NCBI GenBank assembly: GCA_026119935.1
Contig: JALRMH010000055.1
Span: 1 to 64,000 of the forward strand
Origin: Endothia cerciana
Lineage: Eukaryota; Ascomycota; Sordariomycetes; Diaporthales; Cryphonectriaceae
Length of the DNA: 64,000 nt
Direction of reading: 5' to 3'
The stretch's first letter is position 1. Each line of letters starts with the position of its first letter. The position numbers were made by a program, and so were the translations under genes. The notes below the pieces were generated by a model. That model saw only the letters and a program-made list of their open reading frames with translations. It was not told the origin of the DNA and did no database searches. Shown here piece by piece: positions 21,401 to 34,156 of the stretch.

Positions 21401-23175
21401 GGGAGGCGCGGGAACAATCCGTACTTGCTCACGAGGCTCAAGCTGCTGTGCAATTGCTGCAGTCAGAGAAGACGCGATTTGAGGCACAGTATCACGAGGC
21501 TGTCGGCAACTCGAAGGGTCACAACGAGACGATGGAGTCCCTCCGCGACGCCATCTTGGCATCAGCTGAGACGAAGGCCCTCCTGGAATCGAAGCTGGAC
21601 GAGGAACGAGCGCTCCGGGAGAAGGTCGAAGCCAAGCTGACGAAGCTGAAGGCCGAGCACGAGGCTCGCACTGCCGAGCTAGTAGCGGCGACTCAACGCC
21701 TGAGGGACGCCGAGGAACTTGCCGAGCGCCATGCGAACGAGGCGCGGACACATCGACAGGTGGTTCTGGCTGGCCTGGACAAGATCTCGGCTCGCGATGT
21801 CTCATCGGCCGGCCAGGCTGACAACGACCGGTTGACGGCGCTGCAGGGCCAACTTGATGCCGCGAATGCTTTAGTCAAAAGATACCAACAAGAGGCTGAC
21901 ACGGCTTCGGACAGACTGCGTGCTGCGGAGGAGCGGATAGCAGGCCTCGAGGCATATCAGGAACAAGCCAGTAGGGAAGGCGTTACGATCCGGAGGCAGT
22001 TGCAAGCCGCTTTGAGGGAGACGCAGTCGTTACAGGCTGCCAACTCGGACCTCAGGCACCAGTTTGCCAATCAACAACTCGAGACCAATGCGATCACCGT
22101 CCAGCATAACACGCTGAAGGATATACTCGTTGAACGAGGAATCAGCCCCACCAGCGCCCTCAGCCGGACTCGGTCCATCACGAGCCCACGTGAGGGTTCT
22201 CCAGAAATGTCCAGAGTGCGCGATTTGGAGAAGCAGTTGGCTGCATCCCTTGCCGCCCACGAGGAGACAAAGCAGACCATGTCATCTCAGTCTCAGGAGT
22301 CCGAGGCGCAGTACCGCGAGAAGCTTACTCAGCTCGAAAATGACTATCAGTCTGCTGTGCACTACGTTAAGGGCACCGAAAAGATGCTTAAGCAGCTTAA
22401 GGAGCAACTGTCGAGATACAAGTCAGAAAACTCGCGGCTCAAGGAGGAGCTCTCTGATCTAGAAAACAAGGGCTCCATCATCGGTGGCGATGCGCCAGCG
22501 GGCTGGGAGGACGAGCGCAAGCAATTGCAGAACAAGGTCGAAGGGTTGCAGGACGAGATAAGATCCTCGTCCTCGCAGCTCGAGCAGCAGCTGCAATCCG
22601 TGCGCCAGCAGCTGGCAGATGCCCGGCGGGCACACAGCAACGCAGTGCGGGACATTCAGGACGCCAACGGCCGCCTCACTGCCAGCAAGAAAGACCTGGA
22701 GCAGCTGCAGCAGGAGAATGCACTTCTCGAGCAGCGCGCACATGATGCGGAGAACAAGGTGTCCATGCTCTTGGACCAAGTTGAGACCTCTGTGACCAAT
22801 TACCGACGAAGGAGCCGGCAGCTTCCCAGCATCGGCTCGGCGGACCAGATGGCGGCCACCCTTGCCAGCGAGTCTGGTACCAACGGCGGAGGTCACGCGC
22901 GCAAGGAGAGCTCGGAAGCAGGGTCAGTCTACAGCCCTATGGGTGACGCGCGCAATAGTGCTGCGCTGGACAATCTGGCCAACGAGCTCGAGACGCTGCG
23001 GACCCACTGGGAGGCGACAAACAAGAATTATCGTCTCAGCAACACGTTTGATTTCGAGACAGCACCGGCAACGGCGCCGTCAGACCCGGTTGGTGCCAAG
23101 GACGAGAGCAAAACAGACAAGGACTTGGGGTTGAGCGGGAGCCTGGCTGATTGGAGGAGGAGGTTGGATCCTTGA
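18429..23175 (+). CDS. TEA1: Kelch-repeat cell-end marker, Tea1/TeaA/Kel1 type
   Basis: Exons are 18429..18716, 18831..19206, 19274..19565 and 19623..23175, 1502 aa. Proteins of this type ride microtubule plus ends to hyphal tips and recruit polarity and formin machinery. After a low-complexity N-terminus there are six kelch blades, each with the GG doublet (MYVMGG, AFIVYGG, KIYIFGG, KMYLFGG, VMYIFGG, VVVVGG; about residues 115-430). A Pro/Ser-rich linker (about 430-700) and a long heptad-rich coiled coil (about 705-1380) follow, then a short tail. Intron 1 starts GC (CAG|GCAAGT) and introns 2 and 3 start GTAAG(C/T). All junctions keep frame and complete kelch strands. Assignment to Tea1 rather than another kelch/coiled-coil protein rests on this architecture. 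Confidence 0.9.
18717..18830 (+). other. GC-AG intron in TEA1-like gene
   Basis: The 114-nt intron begins GCAAGT, has GCTGACC as branch site and ends AATAG. Using the GT four bases downstream instead would shift the frame of the next exon, so the GC donor is favoured. Confidence 0.8.
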
Positions 23176-23725
23176 AGATGGTGACTCGGAGTCTGTCTTA
23201 TGCTGATCTTCCGTCTGCCCTAGAGTTTTGACGCTCAATCTCACGGGGCCGCCATGACGGTTTCATGATTCGGCGTTCGGGCCCTATCTTTTCTTATTTT
23301 CTTGTGGGAGGCAATCTATTCCATGTAATTTTCTTCTCTCAAGCCCCCGTTTTTCTCCGTACCACTTCTCTTCTCGATGTTGACATTCCCACTTGTCTGC
23401 TTGATCACGTCGCCCTCAAAAGAGGAGCGGGGTGCTTTCTTTATTCGGGTTGCCTGTTCTCAAGTGTTGCATACCCCATTGTCATCCTGATCACCATGGC
23501 CTATGTGTATGTCAGATTCGTACAAAACAATAATTGACCTTTGGTGGAGGGAGGGGTTTATGGGGGAAGGGGGGTGGGTATGTATGTACGTATGTACGGT
23601 AACATGTTAGGTGTCCCGCCGCAGCGCTGCGGTGGCACGTCAATAACACTGATAGTTGTCGTGCGTATGTCAGGGTCTCGTTTTGCGTGTGAATACTGCA
23701 GTACCTCACGCGGCTCCCCACAGGT
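23176..23725. other. 3' flank of TEA1-like gene
   Basis: T-rich sequence follows the stop codon (about 23265-23400), as in a 3' untranslated region, and then a short GTATGTATGTACGTATGTACG repeat-like stretch near 23578-23600. I see no gene. Confidence 0.4.
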
Positions 23726-23759
23726 TTGTCTTGGTCACAAATCACATCGGCCGCGAAGT

Positions 23760-24010
23760 TTCTCATCGGGAATGCCCCACCAGCACGACTATCGGGTGGC
23801 TGTCTCTGCTGCAAGATCCGCTACACGCTCTCCGCCGATGCTGAACCGGTGTCCAATGTGACCTGCCACTGCAGCAGCTGCAAGAAGGCCACCGGGATGC
23901 ACATGGTGAATAAGCCACATTGGCTCCCTGATCTGGCCTATGTGAGGAAGGAAAGCGTAGTTGAGAGGCGCCAGGGGGGACGGTTTGAGGACCAGAAGTC
24001 TTCATTATTG
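23760..24010 (+). pseudogene. CENP-V/GFA zinc-binding domain fragment
   Basis: The + frame encodes SGGCLCCKIRYTL, then VTCHCSSCKKATG (about 23792-23898). These are the first two zinc-ligand clusters of the CENP-V/GFA (glutathione-dependent formaldehyde-activating-like) family, normally Gx-C-x-C...RY and CHC-x2-C. After KKATG the family pattern is lost and the expected second half (a CxxCG-type motif) is not found downstream in any frame that I can join. It could be a multi-exon gene with unrecognised exons, but a decayed fragment is more likely, in keeping with the gene-poor surroundings. Confidence 0.5.
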
Positions 24011-26874
24011 GGTCCCTGAGACCTTGGCTCAGCTGCTCATGTACGCAAGTCCAGCCTCGACAAGGCCCTTCTGGATACAGGGAGACAGCTGTATCATCAG
24101 AGCGATCCAGGCACACGGATTACTCCATTGGTGTGAGGACCCGAGCACTGTCCGAAGTGAGATATTCGTCGATAGCTGGTTGTGCCCACAGCAAATCATC
24201 CCAGTGGGAGACAAACCCCCCACTGGGTGTTGCTATGTATGAGATCATCCTGTAGTACATTATCAGCAAGTCATTCCACAGAGATTGTCCAGGAGTACAA
24301 CTCGGAGCCCGGTATTGCCCGGCCAAATAGTTTGCTTTTCTGTCAATGTGACCTAACACTGCATGGTCAATCAGATACTAATCAGACCAAACTCGGCCGA
24401 CCGACCAACTTCCACGACTGTTTTCTCCCAGCCACGGAAAGTTGACAGCATCTTCAGACCAGCCAGACGGATCCTAATTGTTTCCACGCTCCCCAGATGG
24501 TACCGTAGGCTAGGATAGGCAGACAATTGACCTGGTATGAGGGCAAAGCATACAGACTACTAGTGTTCCCTTGCCCCCTTCATGTCTTTGATCAGCACCC
24601 TGTGGACGAGAATGACTAGCCAAGACCACAAAGGGATTCTGCATGGTATAATATCATCCGTGAGAGTCCTACTGTCTATCTAGAGTCTTTATCACGATAG
24701 GCTAAATCCGATGCTCTCTACAATATGGATTTGTTCTTTACGAACCACCTGCAGATCCACAGGACCGCATTTGAGTCCATGTATGTTAGCGACAGACAAC
24801 CTGAAATCTCAGGCTCTCATCGTCTTTAGGTGCTTCCAGCTCGGCCCCAGGGTGCCCCTCTAGTGATGCTGTCTTTAATCTGCCTCTCCCCTGCTGTTCT
24901 CGAGCCACAGCCCGGACTCTTTGGCCATCCATACCAACTTCACCCTCGCTGGAGGCCGCAAGCTCTTCGTGCCGGTGCCCAGCATATTCTCTGTCTTGAT
25001 TTAACGTCTTACTACTTAATCTTCGTGATAGAATATTTGTTCAATATCTTCACTGCCGAAACAAGCCACCGGTGAGATGTATCAGCTTGTTAGCGACAAC
25101 ATACCAAATAGTGACGCCTGTTAACAGGCGTCAATCAAGGGGTCACACTCCAGCACACTGGACAAGAGACAGCATGGGCAATTAGGTTGGCTTACTGTGG
25201 AAGAGCGATACCAGCCTTCTTGTCTTGGCTGCGGTGGTTTAAAACATTGGGTGGCAAGGAAGCGGACCTTGAACTTGTGGTCTGTAAAGACGAAGATGGA
25301 AGCAGGGGCGCATGTGTTACTCATAGTCTTCTTTCGGACCCTCCTGGCATTCTACTTCCGACTTTTGAATAATTAGTCGAGTGTATTGATTGTTTATAAT
25401 ATTTTCATTGCCTATGCTGCTTCCCTGACTCGATGGGTTGCTTTTATGGTGATGAGATAAGTGCGGTGAAATGCTGCGGGTTTTTTCATTGTGGGGGGGG
25501 GGAGGGTTTCTTCTTTTTTTGTTCTTACACAAAATAACTCGAAAATAACTCGTTCCTTATAGATACAGCCTCTACAACAGCTTTGGTACTGACAAGACAG
25601 AGGAATACCATAGACAACACAATGTCAGCAGCAAGCTACATCGTTCAAGCAAACAATGTACCATTTATTGGGACCGACGCAATGGACAGTTGTCTTGCTT
25701 GGAGTGGCTGGGCTGGTAACCGGCTTATTGCAACTCAAAATCATATCGATGGCTTGAAACTGTCGGAAATGGAGAGGGTTTCGGATAGAAAAAGAAGAGA
25801 AGGTCTGCGATGATGGCCTCCGGATGGGCGATCCTTGTAGCTGCAAGGCTTTTCGGAAGCCGGAGGGTTGTGATGGTTTAAGGGAAGCCTCCCACAGATG
25901 GACTATAGCGACACATGCAAGTAGAAACTGTCACTCTTTCCAACCACATTGATTCCACCATTCGGCGCCCCTTTCCTCTCTTCAATAGGATCCTAAGTTG
26001 TCCTTTAACGGATAGCTGAAGTGATCAACATATAGTAGCAAGCAGGTGTCCACCGGAACTGCAATCAGCTCCGTCTACACACCAAGGCGACAGTCGGGTT
26101 TGTTCGGATGATCAGACATCGCACACAGTCACCCGCCAGAGCTGTGGAGCGACTTGTTATTGGAACGGGGGAGTAGCAGAGGTGAGGTGGGAACCATCCA
26201 CCTTTAGTGAACGGCGGGGTTGCAGGGCCAGGACTACCACGGCTATATAATGCTGGCCGTCTAGCAGTCGCTCTGTTTGTAGGACATCAACCGACCTGGC
26301 TACCATTCATGATATATCTAGATTGCCTTCCAAAAGTCGTGTGCCGCCGACGAACCACGAGAAGTTTTGCCACGGGGTAGCAACAGGCTCTTTGACGCTC
26401 GGACGTGCATATATTGCATATCTACCTGAGTAAAGTGGTCATGGGCGGATGAAAAACGTCGCGTCAAAACAAGAGCTAGATGCATCGAGTCCGCTTCAGA
26501 TCCCGCCCCACAGAACAGGAGGGTATCAAGCATACAATGCAGAATGTAAGGCAGACAATGCCTTTGCGTGTGAGGATGCAAGGCGTGACCAGTCGTTATC
26601 GTCAACGTCATAACATGATGCAGTCTGGCCACCAGCTTGACAAGTCGGGACGCAGAAGCCAACACCCACACCTGCAGAATAGTATTAGAATGAAGCAGAA
26701 GCCTCTTCTCCCCCTTGGCACTAAGACGCGCAGTGCTTGTGTGCTAGACTTTCACGCTTCGACTGTCGAGCGCTGGCTTGGCTGCTGTCAAGACTTTGTC
26801 TGCTGCTCACCGGCGCATGTACACTCTACAGCGCTGGCTGTTCAAATGTCGACAAAGTCTGAGGACGTCTGCAC
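24011..26874. other. Gene-poor stretch of intermediate base composition
   Basis: About 2.9 kb, less GC-rich than the flanking genes, with only short frames. A fragment near 24905-24985 reads as protein-like (LAIHTNFTLAGGRKLF) but is isolated. A clean TATA-like CTATATAATG lies at about 26241-26250 on + with only a 22-codon frame behind it. The low GC and broken frames suggest old decayed sequence. I cannot assign a gene. Confidence 0.45.
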
Positions 26875-28736
26875 CTACCCAGGCACAGACGCGACTTTGT
26901 ACTGACCGTCGTCACCTGTCCTGGACTCAGCCTCATCAGGGTTCCAGATAGCCTCGATGATGCTCATCCGGCAGCCCTTGGGGCGTGTGACTCCCTAGAT
27001 CAGGGGAAAAAAAAAAAAAAAAAAAGGATCAGCATCATCCACAACATGAACACTGATCAGCACGATCCCTGTGCAGGAACCAAGCTCACCTTGAACACAA
27101 AGCCCTCGTCCGCCATGCGGAACAGCTCCCTGAACTCGGCCTCGGTACGCTCTTGCGCGTTCAGCAGGGTCAGCATGACCATGTCCATGCGGCGCATGAT
27201 CTTCTCGTCCCAGGGATTCTCTTGCCCGGGGTCACGGAGGCAGTGGTCATTAATGATGATGCGGGCCCCCGGCTTCAGAACGGGGATTAGGTTCTTGAGG
27301 ATATTGACCGCATAGGGGGTCGAGTAGTTGTGCATTATCCAGCGGAAGTAGTAGACTGCAAGGCCTCGGTTAGCACCACCCAGGCCCTTGGTGACAGTGA
27401 TCTGGTGGTGAAGAGCGAGAAGTGTGTGTGGGGCAGGGGACTCGCCGAGGAGGAGTGGAAAGGAGGGGCACCCACTATCAGCCGCAATATCCTGCTGCGT
27501 GAAGAAATCATGTGCCATGAACTGCACCCTCTCCGCCACCTGGCTGTCTTCACAGACGGGATCTGGAGCACTATCAACCGTCTTGGACAAGTCCTGCACG
27601 ACGAATTGCGTGTTTTTCCATTTGCGCGCCAGGTTGACACAGACGAAGCCATGGCTTCCGCCGACATCCACGAATTTCCCACCACGCGCATCAACTTCGC
27701 TGAGGTCATACCCATCAACGAAGTAAGAGACCTCGTAGCCCTCGCCGCCAGTGAGGCTTAGCATAGCCTGGCCCATGCGCTTGGCCCGTTCCGCGTCCCT
27801 GCCGAAGGTTGCGAACATGGGCTCCACGTCAACCGTGTTGAAGGCAAACTGGTAGCCCGCGCGAGTTAGCGAGGTTGCCTCCGGATAGGACCGGAGAGCG
27901 GATAGGACACCGTTCGAGGCGGGGAATATGTCCTCGGTGTTGAAGCCAACCCAAGCGGCCAGCTCAGAGTCGGTGGCGAGCAGCCGTGAGGCAGCAGTGT
28001 GGGCGATCACACCGGGAGAGACCTCGGTAAAGATGTGGTTGGTCATGGCGGTGCGGAGGATGCGCGCGAGGTTCACAGGGTCGAGAGGGGTGAGCCTCTG
28101 GAGGTCGGTGAGAGGGATGGGCTTATCCAGGGGGACGAGCTTGGCTGGAGACCCGTCAGCCTTCGGCCTGAGCATAGGGAGGGCTCAAGTAGGGCCTACC
28201 GAGACCGTAGTTGTAGATAACCTGGAGAGCCAGGACATCAAGGAACTGTCATCCCATGTCAGATATCACATGCGAGTGCTGATGGGGAGGGGGCGAGGGC
28301 CTACCTCCCAAACGCCCCATCTCACACACTCTCTCGGACCAATGGTGAGGTCTCGGAGCTGTTTCGTGGCATGGATGATTTCCAACCTGCACTTCTGCAT
28401 ATCCGCAGGCAGCCTGGGGAAATCATCTGCAGCATTCACATCAAAGGCCGGCATCGGCAGTCCCCTCTCGCTGATGTACCTTTCCAGCTCCGCCGTCTCC
28501 CTGCTGATCTTGTCCGCCAGCGCGGTCATACTGGTGGTGTCCCCTTCAGCGGGCTCCGCAACTCCGCTTGCTGTTGTGTTGGATGCGCACTTGTCGTGGC
28601 CCGTGGTGGACCCGTCCAGTGGTGAATCTGTACCAAAGTCTGCAAGGGTTCTTCGGTACTGCTTCTTGCGTTCTACATCGCTGCGGCTGCTACTCGTCAA
28701 AGAGCTGAACCAGGAACCCAGGCTCAGCTTGACCAT
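26875..28736 (-). CDS. SAM-dependent O-methyltransferase (class I, fungal secondary-metabolism type)
   Basis: Exons are complement(26875..26994, 27090..27355, 27476..28144, 28200..28245, 28305..28736), 510 aa. The family moves a methyl group from SAM to a hydroxyl of a small aromatic compound; the substrate is not deducible. It has an N-terminal helical/winged-helix dimerisation part (FLDVLALQVIYNYGLAKLVP..., then LARILRTAMTNHIFTE), the SAM-binding motif FVDVGGSHG (about 305-315), a VVQDL acidic-loop region, the catalytic-site block IYYFRWIMHNYSTPYAV (about 383-400) and the C-terminal FKGVTRPKG...IIEAIWNP. Four introns were placed by restoring these family motifs: donors GTAGGC, GTAGGC, GTGGGT and GTGAGC. 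The 46-nt exon 2 is supported by the ALQVIYNYGL|AKLVP join. The frame closes exactly. Confidence 0.88.
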
Positions 28737-31700
28737 CTTGGCGGCTTCTCAAGGACCTTGGACCCTGGAGAAGTGGGTCTTGGTTAATGGTAGCTGCTCA
28801 GACAACTGGGAGGGCTGATTTCATGTCGAGATCCAGCACGGGCAGAACTCCGACTGACATGTGAGTCGAGCCACTCAACGTCAATAGTCTGGAAGGTGAG
28901 TGGAACCAGTGAAGAAGGCCTACAGGTTTTCGAGCCATCCACCGGATGTGAAGTTTTCTATCAACCCCCCTCCTCGCGCCTGGAGGTCACTTCGCCCTTC
29001 ACGACCCCAGCGGGACAGGAACTCCGACCGACTGAAACAGTGAAGCGTGTGTCGTTCTACCCTAATCCCCATCAAGATGCCATGTGTCAGTCTCAGCAAG
29101 GCAAGGCAAGGCAAGGCAAGGCAAGGCAGGTTACACTGGAGCAGGCCACTGCTCGGAAGGGGATCAGCTGCTCCCTCCTGACCAGGTCCAGAGGGGGTCG
29201 CACGCACGACGCAAAGAGATACAACAGGGACCAGGGCCACGAAGGGGTGGCCCGGTGAGCCTGTCGACCCTTTCACAGGAGACCCGTGGCGAGTTGCCTG
29301 AGGGCGTCTGTGAAGTGGCGCGCCGTAGGGGCAGCAGCGTATAGGCAAGCCATCGGTGGACTGCCGTTGGAAGCTGAAGAGCAGAAGGGACGCCACCGGA
29401 CGATCACGTTCCGCCGATGGTGTCACCAAGGTACCGACAGAGTGGGAAGCAGGCTTACCTGAACCGACCATGAAGAAGCCCTTTCGTCCGACGGGGGCCT
29501 GCGAAACGGGACCACGCCCGGTCGACGACACCGGTGGCCGGGTGGTGCCTTGCGATAGATGACGGCGATCCGCCCGGTGATGGGGAGACCGGCCTCGAGA
29601 TGGGCTGTCATTGTTGTCAATGGACCATCTAACCAGCATATGCTCTTTGTATGCGCATGGGGGCTAGGTGGAGGGGAAGCCCCCTGGTACGTACGCCGTG
29701 GTAAGCTCGCGCACGGCTAATCTTCTCGTTACCCGGCAGGGACAAGTGTTCGACTGGGCCTGTAGGCCTCCCCTCTGGCCATACACCGTCTCCTATGGTA
29801 CGATCCTGGTACGCCAGTGCGCGCTGTACGGCAGATCTGTCCAGGATTATAGGAGAAGACCCGGATGACGATGCATGAGCTCCGCGGCTCAGGTGAGGGG
29901 AGGTGCCTGGGGGCCCGAGGGAGTAATACTGTATAGTCTCCCGGCAAGAGGGCGTGTCAAAGATTGGATCTGATCCCCTCGTAGTCGCCTGGAGGAACCA
30001 AGACGGGTGTGGGAAGGCGTGGACTAGTCGCAATGGGTGTGTGGGGGGGGGGGGGAGCCTCGTGGACCGCGTGCAAGTTGCTTTTTCTGTGTGGCCGGCG
30101 CAAAGCTGGAGGCGCTGCAACAGGCCCAATCGATGGTGGGCCCAGGGTGAGGAGGGTAGGGACGACCAGTCCACAAGGGCGGAGGGCAAAGGTGTTGGAA
30201 GAGATGGGCACGAGGCGACGATCTATTAAGGGGGGAGAGGACTGAGGAGGGAGAGACAAGAGGGGTGAGAGACAAGAGGAGCTGGTACGCCTCCAGGCTC
30301 CTCCAGGCTCCCCGGGGCACCGGCACATATCGGATGGCTTCCTCGTGTGGCAGCGCGGCCAAACAGCCACGGGCCTGTTCCGGGTTTCCCACATTTTCAA
30401 CACACAGAGCATCGTGCCTCTTACTGACAAGACTGGTGCTGCGGAGATGAAGCTAACGGTTGCGCCTGGCACCAGGCCTAGCGAGGACAGCACTGCAGCC
30501 GGCTATCAGGACCGGTATGAGCGAGCGGCCAGGGGTTAGCCTCCTGCACGGTGCTGTCGGTCGGGGCCCGTCCGGTGGGCCTGACTGAGGCTTGGTGCCA
30601 CGATGGGAAAGCCATCTGCATCCATCGCCCATGTCCTCAGGGGGCCGTTGGGCCTGGGAGGACTCGATTCCGGCACGGGTCGCATACTCGAGCGAGGAGT
30701 CGAGGCTCTCAGCCAAGAAGGACCCGAGAACCTGGTATTCGTCCCCTGCTGTCTCTGTCTGATCACAGTCAGCCCCAGAGATTCGGAATCTCCGCCCGCG
30801 GGGGGGGGGGAGAAAAAGCAAGTAGGGGTTGGCGCCCCCCCCCCTCTGTACGGATCGGGGTACTTGTCAAGGCCCTTGCAGCTGGCGTCGTTGCTGTGTG
30901 ACATCGGCGCTGGAGACCCAGGATTGTGACGGACTAATCTTCTTCGGCGGGGGGATCCGCATCCGCATAAGCCCATGGTGAGAGGCCTGGGTCTGGCCGA
31001 GGTTATTGTTACTATAGTACGTTAAGCCCTGTGGCTCCCTGCGGATGGCCCGGATCCCCCTTCTGCCCACCACCTTCACCGCAGTCAGTAAGTAGTGAGG
31101 CCCTCGGTCCGGAGACAGACCGGGCCAGGTCTCTCCGCTCAGGGAGGCCGGCGGGGTCCTGCGCCTCAGTGCCTTGGCCACTCGAGTAGTGGGATGGCTG
31201 TATTGATTGGCGTGACCCCCTGGGCCGCCACCCAGGCAGGCCCCCAACGGACCTGCACGTCAACGAGAGCATCAGCACTTTATGTAGGGCTCACGCAACA
31301 TCACTTGCATGAGGCCCCTCCAGCTCTCGGGCGCTTAGTGGCGGGGGCTGGCAATATCATTGGGAACCGACCGTCATTTCATCAGACCATAAAATAAAAA
31401 CCAAAAAACCACCAACAACAACACCCTCCCCCCCTCCCCCCCCCCAAAAAGGAAAAGGACAGTCTATCGGCTGCCACGTGGACATGGGGTTCAGCGGCGT
31501 TAGGGTGGTCAGCCAGGGCTCCCAGCCCTAGGGAGTCTGGACAGGGACGGTCCCGACTGGTGGGTATGTAGATAGATGATGCTACTGTGTTTCTGCAACG
31601 CTATCTGAGTGCCTGCAGGGCCGCTCGGCCTCCTCCTGTACCTGGCCATCTTGCCAGGTCCAGGTGTGGCCTACAGTCTCCAGAACCACCCCCCCCCCCC

Positions 31701-31899
31701 TTGGAAGATGGCAGGATATTCATATGTATCGCATGACCCCGCCTCGTCAGCCCGGGTCAGCACTATAACTACAGCAGGCGTCAGGTATCGTAGGAAATGT
31801 CAAGCCCAGCTGTCCGGAACGCCGCCCGTCGTCTGTTGAGAGGAGAACATCCCGATGGATGCCCACCGGCCAGGCCTTTGTGTGCGAGACCCGAGCCTG
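28737..31899. other. Intergenic, 3.2 kb, no gene seen
   Basis: Open frames (e.g. 29639 to 28920 on -) are Arg/Pro/Gly-rich shadows without recognisable domains. The region holds a GGCAA pentanucleotide repeat, long G or C runs (about 30041-30053, 30799-30812, 31430-31445) and nothing that looks like an RNA gene. Confidence 0.5.
29096..29127. repeat. Pentanucleotide tandem repeat (GCAAG)6
   Basis: About six GCAAG units, in the spacer upstream of the O-methyltransferase gene. Confidence 0.85.
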
Positions 31900-33439
31900 T
31901 CAGTGCTCCGGTTTCTGTCCGTATGTCACATACATGGGCATGTACATGAGGCAGCTATTGTCAAAATAGGCCTTCCTGAGCTCGATCAGGAAGACCTCGA
32001 CCTCCTCCCTCGTCCACCCGCAGCCGCGGGTCAGCGGCCCGAGCGCGATGGCCTGGGCCCCCACGTAGAGGATGTGCCTCCAGTACTCGCCCACCACCTT
32101 GAGTTCTGGATGCTTCGGCCACGTGCCGAGCGGCACATGGAAGATGCGCTCCTGGACGTTCACGAAGCCCGCATCACGCATCATGGCTGCGATCTTGCCG
32201 CCAGCTGCCGCCTGGAAGTCGATGCCGAGCCGGTTCAGGCCCTGGTGGATCAGGCTCCAGTACTGCGCGACGGGATGGTCCGGGGGCATCGAGCCGTTGG
32301 CAGAGATCGGGTAGTGATAGATCTCCTGCGACTCGACCCAGCCGCCGGGCCGGAGGTGCCTGTGCAGGTCTGTTAGCAGCTTCGACCGCGGCGTCCCCCG
32401 GCGGGCTGTTGGGGGAGGAGGGGAGGAGGGCGGAGGGAACCCACTCCTTGGCTGTCCGGTACAGCCTCGGCCAGTCCTTGATGGCCATGACGGTATGCCT
32501 GGTATGTATATAGTCAAAATGGTCCGGCGGGTGGACCCACTGGCTCTCGGCATCGTCTACCTCGAACCGCACGTTTGAGGGTACCCAGTCCGGCTGTATG
32601 GGGCTCAGGTCGATGCCGAGGACGTTTGCAGAGGGGAACTGATCGCCCATCTCGATGGCCCAGATGCCGGTACCCGTCCCGATGTCGAGGATGTTCTGCA
32701 GGTTCCCCTCGTCGACCGGGGCGAAGAACAGCTGCTGCTGGCACAGCATCTTGACGCAGGCATGCTTCATGTCCTCGCGGTCCTGCTCGGGCTCATCGTT
32801 GGGGAAGTTGTACCTCCCCTCCCTGAACCTGTGATAGCGCCTCCCGTTCTCGAACAGGTAGTCCCGCACGCTGCTGGACAGGGACGTGGACGCGAAGCTG
32901 GCACGGTCAGACTCGTAGCCCGGGTCCGACTCCAGCTCGAGCTGCTCATGGTCGACGGCGATGGCACCGGTCCCCGACTGGGTCAGAGCATCGAGGTCCG
33001 GGTCCCGGTCCTGGCCCTGTCCGCCGTCAGGAGTATCGCCTGCAGCGGGGGCCAGGTGCGCTGCGGATGATGGGGCGGGCGGGCCGGCAGCTGGCGAGGC
33101 CGCAACGGGGCTGGTGGCGTCTGCGGGTGGCGTAGGTGACCTCGGCAGAGGAGAAGCATGGCCACGGGCAACGTGGAGGGGCGGGACAGAATCCCCCGTC
33201 GCCGGGGGTCGCATTAGTGACACGGGGCTGGGGACAGCCTCCTGGCGCGGACCGGCTGTGGCCGGCATCGAGTCCTGGCCAGGGCCGGCAGAGGCTTCCG
33301 GATGGCGGTCACCCGAGGAGGCGCGGGCATGAGTGGGGGCGCTGGGAGGCGACTGGAAGCCGTCTGGGCGGGGACCGCGCACGCCATCGTCCTTTGAGGC
33401 GACCGAGATGGCCGAGTCGGTCTGGTGAAGAGGGTCCAT
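31900..33439 (-). CDS. LaeA-like SAM-dependent methyltransferase
   Basis: Exons are complement(31900..32379, 32441..33439), 492 aa. The family includes LaeA, the nuclear regulator of secondary metabolism, and many relatives of unknown substrate. A disordered Pro/Ala/Ser-rich N-terminus (about 1-180) is followed by the typical family entry SVRDYLFENGRRYHRFREG and NDEPEQDREDMKH, SAM motif I ILDIGTGTGIWAIEMG (about 246-261), the acidic loop LGIDLSPIQPDWVPSN and, after the intron, LRPGGWVESQE. The intron position is my best fit (TGG|GTTCCC...CGAAG|CTG); the donor is weak, and a stronger GTGGGT two bases upstream breaks the frame. The start at MDPLHQTD (33439) is preferred over an in-frame ATG at 33562. 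It cannot be called LaeA itself: many paralogues exist per genome. Confidence 0.82.
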
Positions 33440-34058
33440 CACTCTCTCTTCCAGGCCGGACCTTCGCACGGGGCGTACACGGGGAGAGGGGGGGGGGAGG
33501 GGCGCGATGATCAACCAGAGTTCTAGGGGATGGTGGAGGAAGTGGGAGGAGGAGCGACGCAAGGCAGGCCAGGAGTGGGGTTGCTGTGGCTCATGGATCT
33601 GCTAGCCGCTTTCTAAGCTGTAGACAGACGACATCGGGCTGTCGGTGGGCGGTGGAATGGTGCACCTATGGCGTGTCGTCGTCGTGGTGGTGACCTGGCG
33701 GGACGGCGGCCAACCTGCCGCACCTCCGCACAGTAGAGAGGGTGCGCCGTCAGAGACGGGCGACTCGTAGCAGGGGAGAGGCAAGATGGTAGATAGCCGG
33801 GGCCCGGAACAAAAGGAGAGGAGGAGGAAAAGAGAGGAAGAGGGAGGGAGAGGTGGGGAGAGATGGAGCCCAGGACTCGCGCCAGGAGGGCCGGACGAAG
33901 ACGAGAGATGGGAGGAAGAAGAAGGCATGCAGGGCCAAGGTTTAATTAAGCTGAGGTCACACGATACGACGCGAGTGTGACGGCGACCGGGGGCCGGGAC
34001 GGATAGAGAGGCACTATCAGATGGGACGGGAGAATGTGGCGCTCTTGGAAACGAGAGC

Positions 34059-34156
34059 GGGAGAGAGAGGGAGGGAGAGGGAGAGAGAGAGAGGGAGGGA
34101 GAGAGGGAGGCAGAGAGGGAGGCAGAGAGGGAGGCAGAGAGGGAGGCAGGGAGGGG
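34059..34156 (+). repeat. Polypurine GA/GGA tract with GAGAGGGAGGCA units
   Basis: About 100 nt almost free of pyrimidines on the + strand, including four near-perfect GAGAGGGAGGCA units (about 34102-34149). A CT-rich tract at 34251-34278 is its rough complement 100 nt away, so hairpin or triplex (H-DNA) structures are possible. It lies about 620 bp upstream of the LaeA-like start codon. Confidence 0.85.

Noticed and set aside
28920..29639. 239-codon frame on - upstream of the O-methyltransferase gene
   Set aside because: It crosses the GCAAG repeat, is Arg/Pro/Gly-rich and has no recognisable motif or intron structure.
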